Below the pieces are notes generated by a model. It did no database searches, was not told the DNA's origin, and saw nothing but the letters and a program-made list of their open reading frames with translations. Shown piece after piece: positions 1-6,209 of a stretch of DNA of 8,475 nt. The DNA is from Hyphomonadaceae bacterium (GTDB lineage Bacteria; Pseudomonadota; Alphaproteobacteria; Caulobacterales; Aquidulcibacteraceae): assembly GCA_016791325.1 (NCBI GenBank), contig JAEUMU010000077.1:1-8475 (forward strand). Reading direction: 5' to 3'. Made by a program: the position numbers and the translations under genes. The first letter of the stretch is position 1. The number at the start of each line of letters is the position of its first letter.

Positions 1-1407
1 CGCGCCATCGTGCTGAGCCAGGCGCCGCTGGGGGAGGCGGCGGCTTCAGCGTGGGCGCAAGGCGGGCTAGCGGCCGCGCTGGCCCCGGGCGACGATCCCG
101 CCCTCCACGCCGCCGACACCGTGACAGCCGGCGCCGGGCTGGTTGATCCTGCGATGGCGCGCCTGCTTGCGGAAGAAGGCCCCGCACGCGTGATGGACCT
201 CATTGCGCTAGGCGTGCCGTTCGACCGAACGCCTGACGGCGCCTTGGCCCAGAGCCTCGAAGCCGCGCACTCGCGCCCGCGCGTGGTGCGCGTTTCCGGC
301 GATCTGGCCGGCAAAGCGATCATGGATGCGCTGATCGCCGCCGCGCGCCACGCCCCCCACATCGACATCGTGGAGAACGCCCGCGCCGCAGCGCTGCTGC
401 GTGACGCGAACGGCGCGGTGCGCGGCGTGTTGTGCGCCAATGCCAATGGCTACACGCGCCTGAAAGCGGCGGAGACGGTGTTAGCTACCGGCGGCGCCGG
501 GGGGCTCTATACAGTCACCACCAACCCTCCCGAGGCGATGGGCCTCGGCATGGCGATGGCGGCGGAGGCCGGCGCCCTGATCGCTGATGCGGAGTTCGTG
601 CAGTTCCATCCCACAGCCATTGATGTGGGGCGCGATCCGGCGCCACTGGCGACAGAGGCGCTGCGCGGCGAAGGCGCGCACATCGTCAACGCCAAGGGCG
701 AATCGTTCGTCTCCGATCTGGCGGCGCGCGACGTGGTGGCGCGCGCCATCCATCTGGAGCGCGCGGCCGGGCGCGGCGCCTATCTCGACGCGCGAGCGGC
801 CATAGGCGCGCATTTTCCCAGCGCCTTCCCAACCGTGTTCGCCGCATGCATGAGCGCGGGACTCGATCCACGCACCCAACCGATCCCCATTGCGCCGGCG
901 GCGCATTACCATATGGGCGGCGTGACCACCGATGCGTGGGGCCGGGCCACGCTGGAGGGTTTGTGGGCCGTGGGGGAATGCGCCGCCACTGGCGCGCATG
1001 GCGCCAACAGGCTGGCCTCGAACTCACTGCTGGAAGCGGTGGTGTTCGCCCATCGCATCGCCGAGCGGCTGCGCGGCGCGGCTGCGCCCGCGTTTCTGCC
1101 CGCCGAGCCATGCGCGCCTCCGCCTGCCCTGCCGCAAGCAGCGCGCGCCGAACTGCGCGCCTTGATGCAAACGAACGCGGGCGTGGTGCGCGAGGCGCGC
1201 GGGCTCACAAGCGCCCTCGACCGCATCGACGCGCTCTGCAATGCTCATGGCCGCGCCGGCGCGCTGATGGCGGCGCGCCTCATCGTCACCGCCGCGCTGG
1301 CCCGAGAAGAAAGTCGTGGCGCGCACTTCAGGAGCGATTATCCCCATGCCGATGAGCAGGCCCACCGCAGCTTCCTCACCCGCGCGCACATTGCCGCCCC
1401 TGCCTGA
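1..1407 (+). CDS. nadB: L-aspartate oxidase NadB (5' end outside window)
   Basis: FAD-dependent enzyme that oxidises L-aspartate to iminoaspartate, the first step of de novo NAD synthesis; NadA then condenses this product with dihydroxyacetone phosphate to give quinolinate. The frame is open from base 1, and the first codons read into the conserved segment SQAPLGEAAASAWAQGG, which in this family lies after the N-terminal FAD-binding GxGxxG. The GTG at 10 is therefore internal, and a few dozen residues including the dinucleotide-binding glycines are missing from the window. Visible family motifs are EFVQFHPTA (from about 592), EALRGEGAHIVN (from about 655), RDVVAR (727-744, containing the catalytic-region arginine), HYHMGGV (904-924) and GANRLASNSLLE (1000-1035). 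The C-terminal helical domain ends with GAHFRSDYP. The loop before RDVVAR looks about six residues shorter than in E. coli NadB, and the usual LAPRD reads LAARD. The 3' end overlaps nadC, which fits an operon. Family assignment is very secure. Confidence 0.95.
   Translation, partial: RAIVLSQAPLGEAAASAWAQGGLAAALAPGDDPALHAADTVTAGAGLVDPAMARLLAEEGPARVMDLIALGVPFDRTPDGALAQSLEAAHSRPRVVRVSGDLAGKAIMDALIAAARHAPHIDIVENARAAALLRDANGAVRGVLCANANGYTRLKAAETVLATGGAGGLYTVTTNPPEAMGLGMAMAAEAGALIADAEFVQFHPTAIDVGRDPAPLATEALRGEGAHIVNAKGESFVSDLAARDVVARAIHLERAAGRGAYLDARAAIGAHFPSAFPTVFAACMSAGLDPRTQPIPIAPAAHYHMGGVTTDAWGRATLEGLWAVGECAATGAHGANRLASNSLLEAVVFAHRIAERLRGAAAPAFLPAEPCAPPPALPQAARAELRALMQTNAGVVREARGLTSALDRIDALCNAHGRAGALMAARLIVTAALAREESRGAHFRSDYPHADEQAHRSFLTRAHIAAPA
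1330..1334 (+). promoter_or_regulatory. Ribosome binding site of nadC, inside nadB
   Basis: AGGAG, a strong Shine-Dalgarno core, lies 11 bases before ATG 1346 within the nadB coding sequence. It decides the nadC start in favour of 1346 over GTG 1316, which lies upstream of it. The spacing is somewhat long, and ATG 1352 would be 17 bases away. Confidence 0.55.
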
Positions 1408-2233
1408 CGTGCTGTTGGAGCCGATCGTCAAACTGGCCTTGACGGAGGATCTGGGCGCGGCCGGCGACGTGACGACCGATGCGCTGATAGATCCCGAAAC
1501 GCAGGGGCGCTGGGTGATCGCCGCACGGCGCGCGGGCGTGGTGGCGGGGCTGGATGCGGCCATGCTGGGGGCCTGGATGATCGACAGCGACATTGAGTTC
1601 GCGGTGGCTGCGCCCGACGGCGCGCGCATCAAGCCCGGCGATACGATCGTGGAAATTTCCGGCGCGGCGCGATCGGTGCTGATGGCCGAGCGCACGATGC
1701 TGAACTTCATCGGCCGGCTCTCTGGCGTCGCAACGCTGACCCGCACGTACGTCGATGCTGTGGCGGGGATGGGCGCCATCATCGCTTCGACCCGCAAGAC
1801 GACCCCCGGCCTACGCGCGCTCGAAAAGCGCGCCGTGCGGCTGGGCGGAGGCGGCGCACATCGCTACGGGCTCGATGATGCGATGCTGATCAAAGACAAT
1901 CACATAGCCGCGGCGGGCGGCATCGCCAAAGCGCTGGAACGCGCCCGCAACGCCGCCGCGCACCTGACGGCGATCGAGATCGAGGTGGATTCGCTGTCGC
2001 AATTGCGCGAAGCGCTGCCGCATGCGCCAAGCGCCATCATGCTCGACAATTTCGCGCTGCCTGATCTGAAGGCGGCGGTGAAGCTGGTGCAAGGCCAGGT
2101 GCTGCTGGAGGCTTCAGGCGGCATTACCATCGAAAACGTGTTCGCGGTCGCCGAGACGGGTGTGGACGTGATCTCGATTGGCGCCCTGACGCACTCGGCG
2201 CCAAGTTTGGATGTGGGACTGGACGTTCTTTAG
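1346..2233 (+). CDS. nadC: Nicotinate-nucleotide pyrophosphorylase (quinolinate phosphoribosyltransferase) NadC
   Basis: Converts quinolinate and PRPP to nicotinate mononucleotide, CO2 and pyrophosphate, the third step of de novo NAD synthesis; cytosolic. The ATG at 1346 gives 295 residues, a normal family length. An N-terminal sandwich domain (EPIVKLALTEDLGAAGDVTT) is followed by the catalytic barrel. Visible active-site motifs, numbered from this start, are TRKTTPG (T149-R150-K151), GGGGAHRYGLDDAMLIKDNH (about 167-186, with H172, R173, K183), EIEVDS, IMLDNF and LEASGGI. The position before HR is Ala where Asn is common. The start at 1346 is chosen because AGGAG at 1330-1334 lies 11 bases upstream. 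ATG 1352 is possible, GTG 1316 lies upstream of this ribosome site, and GTG 1409 just after the nadB stop would remove a proline/alanine-rich leader of about 20 residues. With start 1346 the gene overlaps nadB by 62 bases, suggesting coupled translation of consecutive pathway enzymes. Confidence 0.95.
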   Translation: MPMSRPTAASSPARTLPPLPDVLLEPIVKLALTEDLGAAGDVTTDALIDPETQGRWVIAARRAGVVAGLDAAMLGAWMIDSDIEFAVAAPDGARIKPGDTIVEISGAARSVLMAERTMLNFIGRLSGVATLTRTYVDAVAGMGAIIASTRKTTPGLRALEKRAVRLGGGGAHRYGLDDAMLIKDNHIAAAGGIAKALERARNAAAHLTAIEIEVDSLSQLREALPHAPSAIMLDNFALPDLKAAVKLVQGQVLLEASGGITIENVFAVAETGVDVISIGALTHSAPSLDVGLDVL

Positions 2234-2236
2234 CGC

Positions 2237-4075
2237 TCATTCGGCCGCGACTGTGTCGGGTTCCTCCGCCTGGCGTTTCCACAAACCGGCGTAAAGCCCA
2301 TCCTTCGCGATGAGGGCGGCGTGCGCGCCGCGCTCCACGACGCGCCCCTCTTCCAGCACCACGATCTGATCGGCGCCGGCGATGGTGGAAAGGCGGTGCG
2401 CGACGACAATGGTCGTGCGCCCGCGCGAGGCTTCTTCGAGCGCCTTCTGCACCTCGGCTTCAGTGGCGCTATCGAGTGAGGATGTGGCTTCGTCGAGAAT
2501 GAGGATGCGCGGGTTTTTCAAAACGACGCGCGCGATGCCGACGCGCTGTTTCTCCCCGCCGGAAAGCTTGAGGCCACGCTCGCCCACGCGCGTGTCCCAG
2601 CCTTGCGGCAGGCTCTCGATGAAATGCAGCAGCTGCGCCCGGCGAGCGGCTTCCTCGAGCTCCAACTGGGTAGCGTCAGGGCGGCCATAGGCAATGTTGT
2701 AACGCAGCGTATCGTTAAACAGGACCACATCCTGGGGCACTAAGCCCAGCGCATCGCGCAAGCTCTGCTGCGTCACGCCGCGCACATCCTGGCCATCGAT
2801 CAGCACGCGGCCGGCGCTTGGATCGTAGAAGCGGAACAGCAGCTTGAGCACCGTGGACTTCCCTGCGCCAGAGGGAACAACGATGGCGGTGGTTTTTCCT
2901 GCCGGAGCTGTGAAGGTGACATCATCCAGGCCGCGATCGCGGCCTTCGTGCGCAAACGAGACGTGATCGAACACTACCTGGCCCGCGCCCGGCGTAAGCG
3001 CCGGCGCCCCCGCCGCATCGGCGACGTCGGGCGTTTCCCGGAGCAGCGCGAACATCTTCTCCATATCGATCGAGGTCTGTTTGATTTCGCGATAGGCGAA
3101 GCCAAGAATGTTCAGCGGCGCGTAGAGATTGACCATGATGAGAATGACTGCGGTGATGTCGCCAGGGCCCATGCCGCCGCGCGCCACCAACATGCCCGCC
3201 GCGATCACCATGGCGACGAGGCCCACATTCATCACCAATCCCTGCAATACGTTGAGCAGAACGAGCGATGTGTTGGAACGGACGGCGGCGTCGGCGTATT
3301 GGGCGAGCGCCTTATCGTAGCGCGCGCTTTCGCGCCCCTCGGCGGCGAAGCTCTTCACCGTCTCAAAATTCAGTAGCGAATCCACCGCACGCCCGGCGGC
3401 TTCAGTATCGCGCTCGTTCATCTCGCGGCGATGTTTGAGGCGCCATTCCGTCACGCCGAAGGTGATCCAGGCGTAGAGCACCACAGTAAGCGCGGCGATG
3501 AATGCAAAACTCCAGCCATAGCGCCAAGCCAGCACGCCCGCGGCGAGCGCCAGCTCGATCAGAGTGGGGGCGATGTTGAAAGCAAGAAAGCGCAGCAGAA
3601 AATCGATGGCGCGAATGCCGCGCTCGATCGTGCGATACACGGCGCCCGTGCGCTTGGAGTGATGGAAGCGAACGGAGAGCGAGTGAACATGGGCGAATAC
3701 GCGCGCCCCGGCGCGTCGCTGGGCCTCCTCGCTGACAGGCTGGAAGATCGCATCGCGCAGTTGCGGCCCGGCGGTGGAGGCGAAGCGCAAGCCCGCCCAG
3801 AAGCCGGCCAGGCCGATGAAGGTGGTGAGCGCGCCTTCCGTGCGGCCCTCGCTCAAAGCGTTAATACCATCAGCCAGCACGAGCGGCGAGAACACCGCCA
3901 GCACCTTGCCCAGCAGCGTCAGGAAGAACGAAGCCCACAGCCGCAGACGAAACCCCGGCCCTTCAAGCCCGCCGATCAGCGTCATCAGTTGGGCGATGGT
4001 GCGCAGAAGCGGGGGAGCGCCATCCCCCGCTGGCGCGTCGCTCGCGCCTACCTGCCTGCCTTCGCCACGCGCCAT
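2237..4075 (-). CDS. Atm1/HMT1-type ABC exporter, fused permease and ATPase half-transporter
   Basis: Inner-membrane ABC exporter subunit of 612 residues, expected to act as a homodimer. The ABCB7/Atm1/HMT1 class exports glutathione-linked or metal-related compounds; the substrate here is inferred from the family only. The membrane domain has six hydrophobic segments at about 47-68, 83-101, 160-184, 187-208, 270-296 and 306-326. Class-specific motifs are VTEWRLKHRREMNERD (208-223), DSLLNFETVKSF (232-243) and YREIKQTSIDMEKMF (328-342). The ATPase domain shows the Q-loop (Q448), TRVGERG (495-501), signature LSGGE (504-508), Walker B ILILDE (524-529), D-loop SSLD and H-loop H560. Walker A reads VPSGAGKST (400-408): Val replaces the first glycine, and the A-loop position has His376 where Tyr is usual. 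The ATG at 4075 has AAGGA 7 bases upstream. A further 102 codons upstream are open but low-complexity, antisense to the next gene and unlike this family. Class assignment is secure; the substrate is not. Confidence 0.92.
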   Translation of the reverse strand: MARGEGRQVGASDAPAGDGAPPLLRTIAQLMTLIGGLEGPGFRLRLWASFFLTLLGKVLAVFSPLVLADGINALSEGRTEGALTTFIGLAGFWAGLRFASTAGPQLRDAIFQPVSEEAQRRAGARVFAHVHSLSVRFHHSKRTGAVYRTIERGIRAIDFLLRFLAFNIAPTLIELALAAGVLAWRYGWSFAFIAALTVVLYAWITFGVTEWRLKHRREMNERDTEAAGRAVDSLLNFETVKSFAAEGRESARYDKALAQYADAAVRSNTSLVLLNVLQGLVMNVGLVAMVIAAGMLVARGGMGPGDITAVILIMVNLYAPLNILGFAYREIKQTSIDMEKMFALLRETPDVADAAGAPALTPGAGQVVFDHVSFAHEGRDRGLDDVTFTAPAGKTTAIVVPSGAGKSTVLKLLFRFYDPSAGRVLIDGQDVRGVTQQSLRDALGLVPQDVVLFNDTLRYNIAYGRPDATQLELEEAARRAQLLHFIESLPQGWDTRVGERGLKLSGGEKQRVGIARVVLKNPRILILDEATSSLDSATEAEVQKALEEASRGRTTIVVAHRLSTIAGADQIVVLEEGRVVERGAHAALIAKDGLYAGLWKRQAEEPDTVAAE

Positions 4076-4146
4076 GGAACAATCCTTGAAGGCTTCAGTT
4101 AGGCGCGCTGGTTTTCGCCTGCAATGCGCCTTATTGGCTAAGTGTG
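4076..4146. promoter_or_regulatory. Divergent intergenic region between the ABC exporter and the LOG-family gene
   Basis: The only non-coding sequence between two divergently oriented genes, 71 bases, so it should carry promoters for both directions unless these lie inside the genes. I see no strong sigma-70 pair. On the minus strand TTGCAG (4124-4119) is a possible -35 element, but the hexamer 17 bases on (TAACTG, 4101-4096) is a poor -10. It also holds the exporter's ribosome site. No clear inverted-repeat operator was seen. Confidence 0.35.
4083..4087 (-). promoter_or_regulatory. Ribosome binding site of the ABC exporter
   Basis: On the minus strand AAGGA ends 7 bases before the ATG at 4075-4073. 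This supports the 612-residue start over the longer open frame reaching back to 4381. Confidence 0.6.
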
Positions 4147-4737
4147 ATGTCTCCCATGGCCGATTCCAGTCCGCACGGCAGATCGTTACGCTCCGTATGC
4201 GTTTACTGCGGCTCTTCGGAGAGCACCCTCCCCGCTTATCTCGATCTTGCGACGCGCTTTGGCGAGGCGCTGGCGCGGCGCGGGTTGCGGCTGGTGTATG
4301 GCGGCGGCGCCGTGGGGCTGATGGGCCGCTGCGCCAAGGCGGCGCACGCGGCGGGCGGCGAGGTGCTGGGCGTGATGCCACGCTTCCTGGAACGGCGCGA
4401 GATCGTGTTTACGGCTGTGCCGCATCGCATGGTGGACACCATGCACGAACGCAAAATGATCATGTTCGAGGAAAGCGATGCATTCGTGGTGCTGCCGGGC
4501 GGCATCGGCACGCTGGAGGAGGCGGTGGAGACGCTATCCTGGCGGCGGCTCGATCTGCACGCGAAGCCGGTGGCTTTTCTCTCAGAAGACGGCTTCTGGG
4601 CGCCCTTCTTCCACCTGATGCAGCATACGATCGACGCCAAGTTGACGCCGGCCAACTTCAACGACGCGGTGATCGACGCACGGTCGATTGAGGAATGTCT
4701 TGACGCGCTGGAAGGCGCCGCGGCGGGCAATCCCTAG
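4147..4737 (+). CDS. LOG-family cytokinin-type nucleotide 5'-monophosphate phosphoribohydrolase (TIGR00730 family)
   Basis: Rossmann-fold protein of 196 residues. Characterised members of the LOG family hydrolyse the N-glycosidic bond of nucleoside 5'-monophosphates, releasing ribose 5-phosphate and a free base: cytokinin activation in plants, and AMP or related nucleotides in bacteria. The bacterial physiological substrate is often unknown. Visible motifs are the N-terminal strand SVCVYCGSS (16-24), LVYGGGAVGLMG (49-60), the arginine of MHERK (R102) and the family hallmark PGGIGTLEE (117-125) with the catalytic glutamate region. The length is typical of the short, lysine-decarboxylase-misannotated group. 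No clear Shine-Dalgarno precedes the start. ATG 4147 is chosen, but ATG 4156 and GTG 4144 are in frame and cannot be excluded. It is divergent from the exporter, and its stop overlaps the convergent gltX stop at CTAG. Fold and family are secure; biological role is open. Confidence 0.92.
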   Translation: MSPMADSSPHGRSLRSVCVYCGSSESTLPAYLDLATRFGEALARRGLRLVYGGGAVGLMGRCAKAAHAAGGEVLGVMPRFLERREIVFTAVPHRMVDTMHERKMIMFEESDAFVVLPGGIGTLEEAVETLSWRRLDLHAKPVAFLSEDGFWAPFFHLMQHTIDAKLTPANFNDAVIDARSIEECLDALEGAAAGNP

Positions 4738-6071
4738 GCGGTTTCGCCCAGCAGACGCTTACGCGCGCGCGCTTCGCCGATCAGCGGAAACAGCGCACCC
4801 ATCTCCGGGCCATGATCCAGCCCGGTCAACGCTTGGCGCAGCGGCATGAACAGCGCCTTGCCCTTCGCGCCGGTCTTTTCTTTGACGGCGTTGGTGAAGG
4901 CTTGCCACGACGCGCCATCATACGCGCCGGCCGGCAACGCCTCGGCGGCGGCGGCGGCGAACGCGCTATCGGCGATGAACGGCTCGATCGGGCCATCGAC
5001 GATGTGGGCCCAGCGGCGCGCTTCCGGCAGCAGCGCGATGTTGGCGCGGATCGCGTTCCAGAACGCTTCGCCCTTATCGGCGCCCAGCGCCGCAAGCCGA
5101 TCCTTTACCGCCGCATACCCCAACTGGTGCAGCACGGCGGCGTTGACGCGCTTCAGCTCCTCGGGATCGAACCGGGCGGGCGCGCGGCCGATTTTTTCGA
5201 ACGCGAATTCGTCCGCAAGCTGGGCGATGGATTGGCGCGCCTCCACCGGATCGGAGGTGCCGATCTTTGCCAAATGCGACAGCACCGCGATGGGCTCAAA
5301 GCCCTCCTCGCGCAAATCCTGCACTGAAAGCGAACCAAGCCGTTTCGAGAGCGCCCCGCCATCGGCGCCCACCAGCAATGGAAAATGCCCAAACGCCGGC
5401 GCCTGCCCGCCGAGCGCTTCAAAAATCTCTATCTGCACGCCTGAATTGGTGACGTGATCTTCGCCGCGAACGATGTGTGTGATCTTGAAGTCGATGTCAT
5501 CGACGACGGACGGCAGCGTGTAGAGGAAGGCGCCGTCCTCGCGGATCAGCACCGGATCGGAAAGCGAAGCGGTATCGATCGATTGCGGCCCGCGCACCAG
5601 ATCGACCCAATCCTTGCGCGCGCCCGAAAGCTTGAAGCGCCAATGCGGCTTGCGCCCCTCACCTTCCAGCCGCGCGCGATCCGCCTCGGTGAGCTTGAGC
5701 GCGGCGCGATCATAAACCGGGGGCTTACCTGTGGCCTGGGCGATCTTGCGCCGGCGATCGAGCTCATCTTCTGTTTCGTAGCACGGATAGAGCAGCCCTG
5801 CGGCCTTCAGCGCGGCCGCAGCGCGCTCATAAGCGTCGAACCGACGAGACTGGTTGGCGCGCTCAGCCCAGGCCAAACCGAGCCAGGTGAGATCGGCCTC
5901 AATGCCATTCTCGAACGCCTTGGTGGAGCGCGCGAGATCGGTATCGTCGATACGCAGCAGCACCTGCCCGCCTTCCCGCAGCGCGAACAGCCAGTTCAGC
6001 AGCGCCGTGCGCACATTGCCGACATGAAGCCGGCCCGTGGGCGATGGCGCGAAACGGAGGCGAATGGACAT
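4734..6071 (-). CDS. gltX: Glutamyl-tRNA synthetase
   Basis: Class I aminoacyl-tRNA synthetase of 445 residues that attaches glutamate to tRNA in the cytosol. The N-terminus has APSPTGRLHVGN (8-19), containing the HIGH-type motif as HVGN. RIDDTDLARS (40-49) follows, then YTLPSVVDDIDF (184-195), VRGEDHVTNS (201-210) and the KMSKS-type motif as ALSKR (240-244). The remainder is the helical anticodon-binding region. Only one cysteine is visible in the YPCYET region, so the zinc site of E. coli-type enzymes seems absent. At 445 residues it is shorter than the usual 470-490 and resembles one of the two GluRS types that many alphaproteobacteria carry. A second gltX elsewhere in the genome is plausible but not seen here. 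It may also charge tRNA-Gln for amidation by GatCAB, a family-level inference. The start at 6071 gives the canonical MSIRLRFAPSPTG opening; only a weak ribosome site precedes it. It is convergent with the LOG-family gene. Confidence 0.96.
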   Translation of the reverse strand: MSIRLRFAPSPTGRLHVGNVRTALLNWLFALREGGQVLLRIDDTDLARSTKAFENGIEADLTWLGLAWAERANQSRRFDAYERAAAALKAAGLLYPCYETEDELDRRRKIAQATGKPPVYDRAALKLTEADRARLEGEGRKPHWRFKLSGARKDWVDLVRGPQSIDTASLSDPVLIREDGAFLYTLPSVVDDIDFKITHIVRGEDHVTNSGVQIEIFEALGGQAPAFGHFPLLVGADGGALSKRLGSLSVQDLREEGFEPIAVLSHLAKIGTSDPVEARQSIAQLADEFAFEKIGRAPARFDPEELKRVNAAVLHQLGYAAVKDRLAALGADKGEAFWNAIRANIALLPEARRWAHIVDGPIEPFIADSAFAAAAAEALPAGAYDGASWQAFTNAVKEKTGAKGKALFMPLRQALTGLDHGPEMGALFPLIGEARARKRLLGETA

Positions 6072-6109
6072 TTGTTCAGACTCGTCACGGAGAAGCGCGG
6101 GTTATGCGG

Positions 6110-6123
6110 CGCGCGGACGCGCG
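6110..6123. repeat. Short GC palindrome between gltX and the reductase gene
   Basis: CGCGCG, GA, CGCGCG: a perfect alternating-GC inverted repeat that could form a 5-bp stem with a 4-base loop. It lies 39 bases upstream of the gltX start, in the divergent gap. No T-run follows on either strand, so it is not an obvious terminator. Such tracts also occur by chance at this GC content. Confidence 0.35.
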
Positions 6124-6153
6124 TTGTCCAGCGGGACGGGCGGTCGCGGCGGC

Positions 6154-6182
6154 TTGGAGAAGACGCCCGCTGCCGCTAGGGT
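6154..6182 (+). promoter_or_regulatory. Candidate promoter of the reductase operon
   Basis: TTGGAG (6154-6159), a 17-base spacer and TAGGGT (6177-6182) give a weak sigma-70-like pair, placing the start of transcription about 20 bases before ATG 6210. The match is partial at both boxes and is offered only as the best candidate in the 138-base divergent gap shared with gltX. Confidence 0.25.
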
Positions 6183-6189
6183 GCGGGCG
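6164..6189. repeat. 7-bp inverted repeat upstream of the reductase gene
   Basis: CGCCCGC (6164-6170) and GCGGGCG (6183-6189) are perfect inverted arms around a 12-base centre, ending 20 bases before ATG 6210. The repeat overlaps the candidate -10 region, so it could be a repressor operator or, if transcribed, a hairpin in the leader. No T-run follows. Confidence 0.45.
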
Positions 6190-6195
6190 AAATAT

Positions 6196-6202
6196 AGGGA
6201 GA
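6196..6202 (+). promoter_or_regulatory. Ribosome binding site of the reductase gene
   Basis: AGGGAGA ends 7 bases before ATG 6210, an ordinary purine-rich Shine-Dalgarno that fixes this start. Confidence 0.55.
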
Positions 6203-6209
6203 CGGCGCA

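Noticed and set aside
10..12. GTG at position 10 as the start of nadB
   Set aside because: The frame is open to base 1, and the following residues are internal to the conserved FAD domain; the true start must lie upstream of the window.
1024..1797. Minus-strand open frame of 257 codons spanning the nadB-nadC junction
   Set aside because: It crosses two well-conserved genes on the other strand, and its translation is Ala/Ser/Arg-rich with no motif.
3431..4102. Plus-strand open frame of 223 codons opposite the ABC exporter
   Set aside because: Charged, low-complexity translation without a family match, lying wholly over the conserved exporter membrane domain; a typical antisense shadow in GC-rich DNA.
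4076..4381. 102-codon N-terminal extension of the ABC exporter frame, antisense to the LOG-family gene
   Set aside because: The extension is Arg/Pro/Ala-rich low complexity with no resemblance to the family. A good ribosome site precedes the ATG at 4075, and the LOG-family protein on the other strand is clearly real.
6079..6083. GACTC (a CcrM-type GANTC methylation site) just upstream of gltX
   Set aside because: One GANTC next to a start codon is expected by chance now and then, others lie inside genes here, and there is no pattern to support methylation-controlled expression.
5454..6179. Long open frame on the plus strand opposite gltX
   Set aside because: Its translation has no recognisable domain and mirrors gltX codons in a GC-rich genome. 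GltX motifs on the minus strand are unmistakable.
6072..6209. Possible tRNA, small RNA or riboswitch in the longest gap
   Set aside because: No cloverleaf, T-loop or riboswitch core could be traced; only two short GC inverted repeats are present.
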